The notes beneath the pieces are model-generated. The model searched no databases, was not told where the DNA came from, and saw only the letters and a program-made list of their open reading frames with translations. A stretch of DNA of 64,000 bases from contig JAOVFP010000004.1 of NCBI GenBank assembly GCA_025738555.1, forward strand, positions 1,984,001 through 2,048,000, given 5' to 3'. Position 1 is the first letter of the stretch. The number at the start of each line of letters is the position of its first letter. The translations under genes and the position numbers were made by a program. Positions 50,282-62,940 of the stretch are shown in pieces. This DNA is from Cyathus striatus (Eukaryota; Basidiomycota; Agaricomycetes; Agaricales; Nidulariaceae).

Positions 50282-50530
50282 ACAAACACGCCAAAGCGTG
50301 ACAAACGCGCCAAAGCGTGACAAACGCGCCAAAGCGTGACAAACGCGCCAAAGCGTGACAAACGCGCCAAAGCGTGACAAACGCGCCAAAGCGTGACAAA
50401 CGCGCCAAAGCGTGACAAACGCGCCAAAGCGTGACAAACGCGCCAAAGCGTGACAAACGCGCCAAAGCGTGACAAACGCGCCAAAGCGTGACAAACGCGC
50501 CAAAGCGTGACAAACGCGCCAAAGCGTGAC
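50282..50530 (+). repeat. 19-bp tandem array, 13 copies
   Basis: Thirteen copies of gcgtgacaaacgcgccaaa, nearly identical (one early variant 'aaacacgcc'). The left arm has only one corresponding unit, near 49,037-49,060 (gtcacgctttggcgcattt on the plus strand). The units keep CG dinucleotides that the surrounding DNA lacks, indicating recent expansion. Confidence 0.95.
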
Positions 50531-51039
50531 AAATGCCAATGATGTGACACTCAGGAAATGCGTGATACGCGAGAATGATGTGACAAGCGTGTGTGACATA
50601 TGAGAAAGTGTGACATGTGGGAGATATGTGACAAATGCGAATGATGTGATATGCAGGAATGATGTGACACATGGGAGTGACATGATGTGTGAGAATGATG
50701 TGACACGTGGGAATGATGTAACAATTGTGACATGCACGAAGATGTGACATGTGGGAATGATGTGATGCGCGGGAATGATGTGACAAATGTGACGCGCACG
50801 ACGATGTGACATTTGGGAATGATGTGATGCACAGGAATGATGTGACAAATGTGACGCGCGAAGATGTGACATGTGGGAATGATGTGGTGTGTGGGAATGA
50901 TGTGACAAATGTCACAACATGCATGAAAGCGTCACAATTGTGATGCGCAAGATATGCGTGACATGTGCGCATAACATGACAAATAACATACATTTGAATG
51001 TCATATCATTTGGAAGTGATATAGTTAGTATTGAAATGA

Positions 51040-51715
51040 GTGCAAATGATCACTTTTGAGTGCCCCCATATTTAACTAATACAATAACCTAGTAATCACA
51101 AGTAATGCATAAATGAGTGCCAATGATTGCCTCATAATATTCTCAAATGATCACATTTGAGTGCTTCCATATTATACTAATATAATAGCCTAGTAATCAG
51201 AAGTAATAGACAAATGAGTGCTAATGATTGCCTCATAATATTTTGAAAATGATTACTTTTGAGTGCCTCCATAGTATAGTAATATAATAGCCTAGTAATC
51301 ACAATTAATAGATAAATGAGTGCTAATGATTGCCTCATAATATTTTGAAAATGATCACTTTTGAGTGCTTCCATAGTATAGTAATATAATAGCCTAGTAA
51401 TCAAAAGTAATAGACAAATGAGTGCCAATGATTGCCTCATAATATTTTGAAAATGATCACTTTTGAGTGCCTCCATAGTATAGTAATATAATAGCCTTGT
51501 AATCACAAGTAATAGATAAATGAGTGCCAATGATTGCCTAATAATATTTCGAAAATGATCACTTTTGAGTGCCCCCATATTCAACTAATACAATAGCCTG
51601 GTAATCAAGTATAATAATAAAATGAGTGCCAATGATCCCCACTTAATATTCTTCAAATGATCACTTTTGAGTGCCCCCATATTCAATAATATTATAGCCC
51701 AGTAATCAAGTATAA
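51040..51715 (-). repeat. 102-bp tandem array, right arm
   Basis: Inverse of 47,930-48,600, with the same unit order and essentially the same sequence. Confidence 0.85.
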
Positions 51716-52479
51716 TAACTAAATGAGTGCCAATGATCACCATTACATTACATTCCACTCAATATGCCTTATAAAAATGACACTCATTTTTTGCCCTGTT
51801 TTTGTGATTGCTAGCAATCATTTTTTCAGGGCAAACCATGATCAAATTGGCTGATACTAGTGCATTTCCTGTGCTACACACATAATTCCTGTGCATCACA
51901 TATGTCACATACATCACCACATTTCTGGTGCTTCACATATTTCCCATGCATCGCTATATAGAGTAAGTAAATATGTGACTCAATAACATGTGTTAGAAGA
52001 TATAAGAATTACCAATGGCTGATATAAGAATCATGATCATCTAATAAACATAACTGAGATATATAAGTTTAATGTGATATGGAATCACATATATTCACTA
52101 TTCTTATATATATTTTATCCATGCATGGTTCTATGTCTTTATTTGTCTGGTTGCTGAATATGTCTGACATGTTTAATACCATTATAATGACCTCATCATC
52201 TATTATACTAAAACTAACCATTATGGTTTTTCCTTTGTAATTTTACATTCCCAGTCCAAATGATAAAACATCTCATAACATTCCATTTACAAATTTCTAA
52301 TACTCCATCAATCAGACTAAGGCTCCAACTATATACATGCACTACATCTTCCATTCTAGTTTTCTATTACTGTTACATTTATAATTATCATATGCCATCT
52401 TATGACTTTAAATACTTGGTCCACTTCCACATGTTAGATATTCTGGGTTGCACAGCCTCTGGTTCAGATCTTGGTAGGA

Positions 52480-52555
52480 CTTTGGTACTCTTGGTAGGAC
52501 TTAGGTACCATTGGTAGGACTTTGGTAAGACCTTGGTTGGACTTTGGTAGACAAC
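52480..52555 (+). repeat. Short tandem repeat TTGGTAGGACTTTGGTA
   Basis: About five degenerate units of ~16-20 bases. Confidence 0.7.
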
Positions 52556-52839
52556 CTTAGTATATAAACACTCTATAACTTGGTAGTTGTAAACAAGTTT
52601 CCTCCCCATCTGTGTCTGTGTCAGTGTTTGTGTTTGAGTCTTTGCTCCACTATTATCCTCTTTTCTGTCCATCTACCTCCTTATATTCTTGTTACTTCTG
52701 ACACCACAACATTTGAACATGATACAGACATACAGGTAACAACACATATGTGATTGGCTTCTCTCCACTGGGCTATTTAGAGTGGGGAAGTGTAAGAAGC
52801 AATAATAAGTATACATACTTATTGTTCTTATATCTTTTT

Positions 52840-53400
52840 CATGGTATTACAAGCAAAGAAAATGTGATAAATCTGACACATATGGAAAGTATGGCACTTC
52901 TGAAAAGCTTGCAATGCACTTGAAAAATGTGACATGTATAAAGAACATGTGATGCAGTGATGCCCCTCAAAAATGACACAGGCAACATGTGCAAAAAGCA
53001 TGATGAATGTGAGACATTGACAAACATGAATTGTATGAATATGCAATGCATATGCAGACATGACATATAAAACATGATGTGTGAAAAGTAAGTGAAGTGT
53101 GGGAAATCTGTGACATATGTGATGTGCATGAAAGCGTGACATGCATGAAAATGTGACACACATGGATAGTGTGACAAGTGTAACAAATGCTATGCATGGG
53201 AAATATGTGAAGCGCTGGAAATGTGGTGATGTGCATGACAATTGTGACATATGTGATGTGCAGGAATTATGTGTGTAGCACAGGAAATGTGAGAAGTGCA
53301 GGAAATGTGAGGAGCGTGGGAGATATGTGACATATGTGATGCGTGTGAAAAGTGTTACTGTGACAAACATGATGCACGAGAAATGTGTGATAAGAGGTTA
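52840..53400 (-). repeat. Degenerate TGTGACA minisatellite
   Basis: Irregular units such as 'aatgtgacatgtatgaaa' related to the foldback minisatellites, much more decayed. A shorter stretch of the same type lies at 54,365-54,545. Confidence 0.65.
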
Positions 53401-54554
53401 GAGATGTTTACAATGGGGTGATAGTAGCTAGATTATGTAATAACTACTTACTCCTAAAACAATGTAACAGGGTGGCAAGTTTGGAGTGAATTTCGCAGAA
53501 GATCAGTATTAAGGATGCTTCCAGGCAAAAGGGGGTAGAAGGGGGATGTATAGGAAGGTGGAGGACTGTCTAAGTAGTGGGTAGGTAACATCTCTGGCTA
53601 TGTATGATGTAATGCATGATACTCTAGGAGTTTGCAGCTCTTCTTACTAGACTCAAATCAAATCACTTAATCAATAATCTTGGAAAGGTCACTTTAATTC
53701 ACTACACTACATCAAGGTACTTTATAACAGAAGCTGCATGGGGGATAGCTTGGGTCTACAGGACAAAACTTGTCTACTTTATATACTGCTGGAAATATAG
53801 TGGCTGATGGTACTGCATAGCTGCTAGATAGGTACATTTGGGGTACTAGGGCTCATAAACTACATCACTGACAAGGGAAAGCCATACACTCACAGAGCAT
53901 GCTGGACAGGGGGTCATGCATCTGTCATAGGAGGTTGCGCAACAGGGGATATAGTGCCACACACATTCCTTCAGTTGGGACAGGATTGGCTATACATGGA
54001 TGTGCTAAGAATAGCACAAAGTTGCCGAGGCGTCTAGTAAGGTGCTTCATCATCACTTGCTTCTCTTGGGTAATGATCACATTTGATCATGTGACCTTTG
54101 TGCATTGCTAGACATGTTCTGGCTGTTATCCACTTAGTTGCTGAGTTTGACACCATTGCTTTACTGTCTCTTCTGCACATAGTACTACCTTAGGCTTTGT
54201 CATATTCATACTCTTGGTAAGTGTACTTCTTAGTACTTTTAACTGGCAGCTCAGGTCTCACTCCAATTCTGTAACTAACCCATGTTTGTTACCATTTGGT
54301 GAGTACTAATTACATGTATAGAAAAGCTAAAATCCACAACTATAAGTAGTGTACACCCATCAGGCGTCTCAGTGACACATGTGACACATGGGAAAGATGT
54401 AGTGACATGTCACAAGTGTGAAATGTGTGACAAAGGTAATACACAGGAGATATGTGACAGTGGTGACACCGTGTGAAAGCTGTGACAAACGTAATGCATG
54501 GGAAAATTGTGACAGATGTGACACACTTGAAAAGCGTACATAATATTATTAGAA

Positions 54555-54960
54555 TAATAGTAGGAAGCATAAAGCAATGAGAACTTATGAGTACACATAA
54601 TGTTAATACAATAACAATAGGAAATATAAAGTAATGAGTACTTATGAGTACACATACTAGTATTAAAATACAATAGGAAATATAAAGTAATGGGTACTTA
54701 TGAGTTATGAGTACATATACTAGTATTACAATAACAATAGGAAATATAAAGTAATGAGTACTTATGAATACACACACTAGCATTACAATAGCAATAGGAA
54801 TCATACAGTAATGAGTACTTATGAGTACACACACTAGTATTACAATAACAATAGGAATTATAAATATTGAGTACTTATGAGTACACATACTAGTATTACA
54901 ATAACAATAGAAATCATAAAGTAATGAGTACTTATGAGTACACATACTAACAAGAAGTAA
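54555..54960 (-). repeat. 57-60 bp tandem array
   Basis: About seven units of 'actagtattacaataacaa' + 'taggaaatataaagtaatga' + 'gtacttatgagtacacat', with small length differences. Not coding, although one frame stays open. Confidence 0.85.
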
Positions 54961-55080
54961 TGAGTTTTTATGAGTAACCTGTATACTACATATAATATAT
55001 GCCTCACTCATAACTTATAGTCCTTATATGATATCTCATATCATATAACACTGATGTTAAATGATAAATTTGGCTGACAC

Positions 55081-56483
55081 TTATGGCGAGTGTGCTTGGG
55101 ATGGATGAGTGGGTTCATGGTGAGTAAGCTAGAGAGGGGTTTAGTTAGTATGTGAATGAAGTGGAAGGGGCAAGGAGAACAGAACACAGAAAGAACAACT
55201 TACCCTCCCTCCCCATCCAATATGAGTGCTATGTTCATTTTGTGCTGGCTGCTTCCAGTGCCTCATATCGATGTTGACAAGCATACTCTGCACAATGAGC
55301 GTGCATGCTTAGGGTCAGCAGGTAGGATCATTGAGGGTGTGGGCTTTATTTACTATTAGTATGTGAATGTAAGGTGAAGGAGCAGAGAAGAGGTTCATCT
55401 GTCCTTAACCAATACCCTACCCTACCCACCACATTCATCCTCTCAGCAACAGGTTATAGAACCCATCCCATTCACAGTTATGCTTATATTGATCTGCCAG
55501 GCTAGCTAACAGTTCCCTGGAAGACTGTCTATGACATTGGTGTACTAGTAGGAGAGGACTGGCTATTCTATTCCCATTCCAATTTGCTTTTGATGTTGGA
55601 GTGTGCATGTGAAGCACAAAGGGAAGTGGAGTTCTGTTGGAAAGGGTGAGCAAGGTGAATACAAAGGGGAGGTAGAAGGAAGAGATGTGGTAGGAAGTAA
55701 AGAAGCTATGTGTTTGGAAAAGGAAATGAAAGAGAGAAGAAGGGAAGTAAGAGTGAGCAAAACTATCTAATACAGCTACCATGTAGTGTCAGTACTATGA
55801 CACTGGCCTTACAGTTATGCTTGACCTGATGGGCCAGTCATGTGATGTGTCATAGTGGGGGAGGGCAAGGGATGTCCAAGTATGTTGTTTATATTCATGA
55901 TTTGTTTTCTTGTCTAAGTACCTACTCAGGGAAGTTTTTGTGGCGGTCCTCATCACTGCCCATCTAAAGCCAGATTTCGATTTCAGCTAAGATAGTAGGG
56001 GGAGTGTGTACAACAGTTTGTATGGTCTGGATATGGAGTTATTTGGCAATGGCACACATGGTGATTAAGTAGATTATTATTGTCTCTTTATGTGGTACAT
56101 GACTTGGTTATTAAATATATATGCCTGCTCCATTACTTCTCTATGAACACACTGAGAAGTGTGCTTTTCAAGTCCCTTTACATAGCCCTTTACACAACTT
56201 TTGAAAGTATATATGCCTTATATTGTATTTACAAAGACATAACCTCCTCTTAAAGCCGAGCATTACTAGCAAAGACAATGGACCTAGATTTACAAAGTCA
56301 ATATTGCCTTTATATGGAAAGTCTAACAACCACACTCAAACACATGAAATATAACTGGACTCCAGTGTATGGCACCATGGCCTCTCAGTTTCAGTTCTTC
56401 ATTTCACTTAGTCTACTCAGGGTCACTTAAGCAAGATCTCAAGGCCTTCAAATGGTACATTGCAATGCATAATAATGATTAAG
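55081..56483. other. Intergenic repeat DNA, no gene
   Basis: CG-poor. A 115-codon ORF on the minus strand (55,782-55,435) is hydrophobic and low-complexity, and shows no motif. Confidence 0.4.
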
Positions 56484-58778
56484 TATTTTACTGTAATTTC
56501 TATTACTAACTGAAGTGTGGTTGTACAGTACAGACCTAACAGTAAATATGTACACTTAAGCAATTATGTATTTGGTTTGTTAAAATGAAATAAGTAATAT
56601 ACTTGGATGTGAGCAATATTATACAGCACTCACATTATTGAAGTGAGCTGAACATATGTTACACATGTACAAATATCCTTCAGCTTATATCTAGTTAAAA
56701 TTTACATCAATACAAGTACCTGACAGAAGCAAGGTATCAGAGAATGTGATAGTCTCCAGGGATTATCAATAGATTAAAAGAATTGAGAGCTGAGAGTTAT
56801 CATTACTGTCTCATTCATACACTTTCATTGCACAAATTATTGCTACCAAGGGGAACCCACCTTTCAATATTCTGAAAATTTGGTTCATTAATACAGGTTT
56901 AGGTATTGCTCAGGATTCGACAGTAGCTGTTAAAGCTGGAGTAAAAGCTGGGACAGTGCCTAAGGCTTACCTTTTTGTAGAGTTTATAGTAGATAAAAGT
57001 GTGAAGCCACTGGTTCATCCCTTGCTACTAGGTAACACCTGAAGGCTGACTTTATCATCTGATTTGTCTCAAGTAATATTACTTGTCATATCACTGTAAC
57101 CTCTCAACCTCTGCTTCATTTGAATACATACTAAACTTTTGTGGATGACAACTGCGAGTATGTTTGGATATGGTCAACCAGCTTGAATCTCCAACAAGGT
57201 AGCCAACAAAAAGCTGTATTCACAGCATAGCATTTTGATTTCAACTCTTAAAAAATATGAAGATTTGTATCAGGAAGATTAGAATGTCATGAATTCATGT
57301 ACATAGTATCTACTCTGGTAGAACCTATTACAATGCACAGGAGGCTGGGAGCTCAATTTGCTTGAAATAATGATGGAATTTGAGAAAGTCAATAAATTTT
57401 GCACTTAGAATGTGAAATCTGGACAATACTCCCCCTCTTACTATACTGTTACATCTTTGTCCAGATACATTGTGCCGACATTACTGAAGGTTCCCACATG
57501 ACCTTCCAACACACCTGGTCCATTCCTGGAACTTACCTGCTACAGGTTTATACTTCCTGACATTCCCGCCCAGGAATGTACCTGGAACCTGTCAGGTTTT
57601 CCTTTGGATACCCAGATACATAGTTTCTCTTATGATGGCCTCACTGCATCATTATACTATTACTCCTCCCTTCCATTCCTACTTGTACATTTCATTATGG
57701 CCTTTGTAGTTTAGTTCTTTATTCTGCATTCTGAGTGCATCATTTGCACCCCTACTCCACTTTGCCCAGACTTCATCTCCTACTTACTCCCTTGACTTGT
57801 CCTTAGTATTATACTCTACATTCATACCTAAAGGTTCCTACTTAGTATATATAGTCTTCCAGATGTACTAAGTAGTCTTCAGTATTCATATCAACTTCAT
57901 ACACTTCTTCCTATGCTTAAGTTCCAAAACCCACTCCAGGTTTTCCTTTGAGTTTCTCTCCCACTGCCTAGTGTAGTGGCAAAGCCTCCTCTCATACTCT
58001 GGAATTTTTCCCTTTGTCATATATTGTCTTCCATGAAATACAAACCATTCCCTGGGGATATCCAGGTGGTGCAGCACATATGCTGAAGCCATGGTTCTTT
58101 CCCACACTCCCACTTTATGTTCTGCACCTGTACTCACTTCAGGTTCTCGTTATAGTTCTCCCATGCCCTCCAGGCATCTTCACATCTGCTTCTCAGTAGG
58201 AAGAGAATTGGTATGTAATATATACCTGGTGAATACAACACAAGTTGTGAGGAAAGGTAGGGGTACAATCAGATATCTATAAATATAACAATACTAATAA
58301 TAGTATACTGTAGGATATGTATAGCTTGCTTACAATCCAGCCAGCAGGCCCCAAGTTTGATCCCCACATCAGCCCGACTTCCAATCTGCTCCTGTCTCAC
58401 TACTGTTAAGTGCTTGTATCAACATAAATTAATATAACACAAAATGACAGACATTTTTAAGTTGTGACAAGTAATTGGCTCACTTAATGTGAGCACCATG
58501 TACTATTGCTTAGTTTATCTAGTCTGCAAATAATTATTTTGGAGTTCATTAGGAATGTAATTTTAAAGAACTAAGTAATTGCTTAAGCACACATAGTAAC
58601 CATTTGACCACTCATTTCAATACTGTGAGCACTGTATAATATTGCTCATATCCTCATAAGTATATTACTTATTTCATTTTAACAAACCAAATACATAATT
58701 GCTTAAGTGCACATATTTACTGTTAGGTCCATACTGTACAACCATGCTTCAGTTAGCAATAGAAATTACAGTAAAATA
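56484..58778. repeat. 2.3 kb structure bounded by ~165-bp inverted repeats
   Basis: The left arm 56,484-~56,648 ('aacagtaaatatgtaca', 'gcaattatgtatttggtttg') is inverted at ~58,609-58,778 ('caaaccaaatacataattgc', 'tatttactgtta'). The arms are well conserved compared with the decayed interior, where an 83-codon minus ORF (58,137-57,886) has no recognisable motif. Target duplications were not identified. Confidence 0.6.
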
Positions 58779-59869
58779 TGGAAAGCCAGACAACCATGCT
58801 CAACCATGTCAAAATCTTTGAGCTCCAACCTTCAGTGCTTCAGCAGCTCTTGCTGTTTGGACTAGGTTTTCGGTTAATGGCTTAATCAGAATGTACATAT
58901 ATCTAAGTACTAATGTAAAACATTAGAATGGACTGCCACAGCATAGGTCTTTTGTCATTATGATATGTTATTAATTCAAAAATTACTTGGGATAAAAGAG
59001 GAATTAAGTCTCTGATTCAATCACAATAAGTGTATGCAAAAATACAATTCCTTAGTTTCAAATCTATGTATTCATTTGTCCCTGCATCATTTTTAACAGC
59101 ACTCTGAATTGACACTGATCTGTTATTCACACTTGAGATTACAAGCTACAATACTGGGTTACATATTTGCAGGTGGTGAATGACTACTAAGGACAACAAT
59201 TTAGGCAGAGTATAAACAAATACAAATAAAAACAATGAAAGAGCGAACATTGTGCAATAAGTAATAATGGACTCATATGTAAGCTTAACTAATAGTCTAT
59301 AAATGTAGTAAGATAGGATACATTTAATTAAGAGAAACATTTATGCTATTGTGAGGTTGTACATAATTTAAAATGGTGAATGACTACTGAGGACAACATT
59401 TTAGTTAGACATATAAACAAGTATGAACAAACAGAAGGAGAGGAGTGGAAATGTTGTGTAATAAGTAACAGTGGACTCAGCTTAGAAATAAATTCATAGC
59501 AAAAAATTCTGTATTTATTTGAAGCCTAATTATATCCAAATATACAGCCTTCTGCTATATTCACACAATAAGGTCAGAGCCTATCCTTCACCAGGTCCCA
59601 TCCCCATCACTTGAGTCTTCCTTGTCAGAAGTAAAAGAAACTTCAACTTGTCATAGCTGTACTTTTCAAGCTCTTTACACTTAGCCAGGTGTTCTGTATG
59701 GATCTGCATGGATTTGGCAGAGGTTTTTTTGGGTCTGTGCAGAATCAAAAATTCTGTGTGGATTACACAGAATTCCGCATTACAGACCTGAAAAATTCTG
59801 TACAGATTCTGTACAGAATCCATACAGAATCTTATTATACTTATTTTCTTATGGAAAATTAGAATAGAA
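58779..59869. other. Repeat DNA with a direct duplication
   Basis: 59,172-59,285 and 59,373-59,483 are diverged direct copies ('ggtgaatgactact', 'aggacaacaatttag'/'aggacaacattttag', 'gtgcaataagtaa'/'gtgtaataagtaa'). Nothing coding was seen. Confidence 0.5.
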
Positions 59870-60380
59870 AATTGTGTGACACTGCATAAAGCGTGACACT
59901 ATGCATAAAGCGTGACACTATGCATAAAGCGTGACACTATGCATAAAGCGTGACACTATGCATTGAGTGTGTTACTATACATTAAGCATGACACTATGCA
60001 TTGAGCATGATACTATATATTGAGTGTGTCACAGATTTCATGTAGTGTCAAACTTTTCACCTAGGGTTACACTTGACACCTGTGACAATGATTTCACATA
60101 GTGTCACAGATTCTGGCAGCAGTGGAGACAAGATGGTGGTAGGGATGACATGAGATTATGAATTAATAGTTTTAATAGTGTTCATTGTGATTTGAAACAG
60201 GAAAATTAAGGTATTAAACAGATCTTACAGATTTTGCATAAATCCACACAGAATCCATGCAGAATATGTATGGAATCTGTACAGAATAATCACCTCTAAT
60301 AATGATAATAGCCACTACATAAATTCTGTATGGTATCCTCAAGGATCTGTACGGATCTGTATGGAATCCATACAGACCTC
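59690..60380. repeat. ATTCTGTACAGAAT-type palindromic repeats around a 19-bp array
   Basis: Clusters of variants of 'attctgtacagattctgtac' and 'ggaatccatacagaatc' at 59,690-59,830 and 60,225-60,375, in both orientations, flank the satellite at 59,875-60,035. This may be one element with repeat-built ends. Confidence 0.5.
59875..60035 (+). repeat. 19-bp tandem array, about eight units
   Basis: Four exact units of gcgtgacactatgcataaa followed by three to four degenerating units (for example 'gagtgtgttactatacatta'). Period and the 'aaagcgtgaca' part are shared with the array at 50,282. Confidence 0.9.
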
Positions 60381-62940
60381 CTGGGGGAGTGTAAATTACT
60401 GTACTTTTCCTACCTTAATTCCACACTTCTATTCCGCACTCTCCACACTCTCTGCACTCTCTGCACTTCTTGACTTGTGTACATATTGTCCTTTCACTTT
60501 TCCTTTCTGCTCTCCATTATGCTTTCTCCATCATACCCCGGGTATACTTGTCTCAGCATTCCTCTCAATCCTTAGTTCGTCCTTGGTACATATTATATTC
60601 AAACCCTACTTCACCTTCTGCCACCATCTTATTATGTTTATCAATTAGTATACTACTACCCATTCATTCACTGGTCATCGGTGAAGTCATATAGTATTTA
60701 AGTAGCACATTTTGTACTACTACTACTCAGTTCAAATATCAACTAAGTTACTATCCCTCATACTTGTCTTTGAATTCTACTCACCTCTGGCTTGAATCGT
60801 TGCCTCCACAGTAACAACTCTACACTCTGCACTCCACACTCTGTCTCTCCCTTCCACACTTCAAAATACCTGGACCACAAGAATGACAAGGGGTGCAGCA
60901 TATAAGCTGAAGCCGATGGTCCTTCTGTCCTGCACTTCCTACCTTACGCTCCTGACCTTATGTAGAAATACTGGTCTTGACACAACTTCAGGCAAGTCAT
61001 TCTCATTATAGATTAATAGATCTTTGGCATTCATCATAGCATCAAGCTGTGCTGAATGGGATTCATCTAGGTAGAGTATCCAATCAAATGCAATATATAA
61101 CTGAAATATATTGCTTACCTATTCCCCTTCTGTTGTTAACACCACCCATGTAGTACAGACCATCTGCAGTAGCATTTTCAATGCCTCCTTCTAACTCTGA
61201 TTTACTAACTATTAGTTGAGCTTACATATGAGTCTATTATTCCCACTACCTTTTAAGGTAGTTGGGTTATAGGGTTCTTTGGATTTCCCTATAAGTCAAT
61301 TTGTGGATCACAGTAGGGATCTCACTTTCTGGTGATATGATTGGAAAATGCCCTGTAACAGTATGTGATTGGCTGTTTGGCAGATGCCTTGTGACATTTT
61401 GTGACAGTCATCTACCTCCTCTGGTCATTGTCCATGATTGATGATTTGCACTTTCATGCCATATGCTCTCAAGTCTCAAAACATGCATAGAGACCAGTAA
61501 GCTTCTCTAATACTTATTCTTTCATGGTCCCCTTATCTTACTTTACATACAACATCCTAGGCCCAATAGCGACCCAAGAGCATCATCATCCACACCCCCT
61601 CCTCTCCCTCCCCTTCATATAGATAACAGCACCTTGTTCCAGCACTATTCTGGCTTCAGAACACCTAGACCTACCACAGGCATAACACCATTCCCTGGAA
61701 CTGACACTGGTACAGCCCCACCTACCCTATTCACACTTGTACACCCCCCTTTCAATTCTCCCCACCACCCCCCAGACCTTTTGGATGACCTTATTCTGTG
61801 AGCATTGTATTTGATCCTTTGATGTACTTCTGTACATAGTTACAGAATTTTTATGAATTGTTCATGCCTATTCAAGCCTCCTATTTCCCCATGTTAAGTA
61901 CCCAAAATGATAGATACTCACACACTCCTCCTTTCACCTTTGCCCTCACCCTCTGCAATACTCAAATCCAAGATCTGAACCTCATTGATCATCTCCCTTC
62001 TTATCCTACACAAAAATAAACCACATCTCAAGCTACCCACTAACACTTCACTGAGATGAGACCTACACCTACTTGTATGTTCCACTAGTCTCTCAGAGTT
62101 CAAATACAACTCTCTGCCCTTGTGCATGCAATCAAACACAACCTAGAAATGATAGTCAAAGCAGAATGCCATCATGCACCACACTGCCAGTGTAACTTGT
62201 ATGAAGAATATGATAGGTAAGAACTTCCTGCTTGAAAATAGCTGTTTGGGAAATGATGGAAAGGAGAATGAATGTAGGGGAGCAGTTTGGTTATGGTTTT
62301 TCAACATGTGTTTTTTTTGGTCTGAATCTCAATTCTCTCCTCCCTTGCTTTACATTCCTCAGGCTCACATAGGCTCAGTGTTCCTTCACATTTAAAAGCC
62401 ATACATGCTCAGCCACCTATCAAGTGTATGACAAAACACACTTCATCTGCCATGATTATCACTGCAAGAAACCCCATGAGTCTATCTAGACCCTAACCAA
62501 GTATGCATGTTTGTGTTAGTGATAAAAACTGAGATGAAATCACTTGCTCCACCTGATTCTTGTGTGTCTGCTTTCATCACCATCTGTATTTTTGCATTCC
62601 TTGAAATGCTTATCTGGATATGCCACTTGTTTTATGTTGGCTCCAAGTGGTCACTCACTGCTTGCATGTAATTTGTGGCTCGATCCTGCTGCTTCCTGCA
62701 TACATCACATCTATCTCCCTCCCACTGGTACAATCATATACTCTGAAGGATCATCATCCAAGGCAATGCCATGACAAGTAGTTATTGTCTTGCATGTGAA
62801 TTTTATATCGTAGGTATATAGATTTAAATCACTGATATGATGTGTATGCACTAGTGACAGCCCATAGTCAGTGTATAGCATGTACCTTGTAACCTAACAA
62901 ATGAGATAAATTGAGTGTGCTAGAGATTCTAGGACTCAGA
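60381..62940. other. Decayed repeat DNA, possible relics of coding sequence
   Basis: No intact gene. Around 61,560-61,790 a Pro/Thr-rich frame stays open, and around 62,380-62,480 a frame reads Cys/His-rich phrases (YDKTHFICHDYHCKKPHE), which look like mutated exons, perhaps of a transposon protein. I could not identify a family. Confidence 0.3.

Larger units (their letters stand above)
47777..51857. mobile_element. 4.08 kb foldback element with >1.2 kb inverted arms
   Basis: Begins GTGTCAGCCAATTTGATCAT and ends with the inverse (GTATCAGCC... on the minus strand). The arms 47,777-~49,050 and ~50,260-51,857 are near-identical inverted copies: a 408-base stretch at 48,050-48,457 and its partner 51,584-51,177 encode the same 135 codons. 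From the tip inward each arm holds a ~100-base leader, an array of 102-bp units, then a 'gtcacatcattccc' minisatellite. The 1.2 kb centre is unique and AT-rich. ORFs in the arms are by-products of the repeats. No transposase was seen. A target duplication could not be defined. Confidence 0.8.
51858..55080. mobile_element. Probable second, decayed member of the same element family
   Basis: The segment 51,955-52,390 is a diverged direct repeat of the central part of the foldback (49,650-50,100; shared 'aggctccaactatatacA' and 'cactacatcttccatt'). It is followed by another 'gtgaca' minisatellite and ends at 55,070-55,080 with TTGGCTGACAC, the exact inverse of the 11-base start GTGTCAGCCAA at 47,777. 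So the intact foldback may sit inside, or beside, an older copy whose far end is here. No gene is present. Confidence 0.5.

Noticed and set aside
50127..50993. 288-codon minus ORF with a CHALARLSRFGAFVTLWRV-type repeat
   Set aside because: A 19-bp repeat free of stops produces it in three frames; no start context or family.
55435..55782. 115-codon hydrophobic minus ORF
   Set aside because: Low-complexity, in CG-depleted repeat DNA, no homology recognised.
57886..58137. 83-codon minus ORF with ASAYVLHHLDIPREW
   Set aside because: Similar wording recurs weakly near 60,900, so it is probably a repeat, but no retroelement domain could be recognised.
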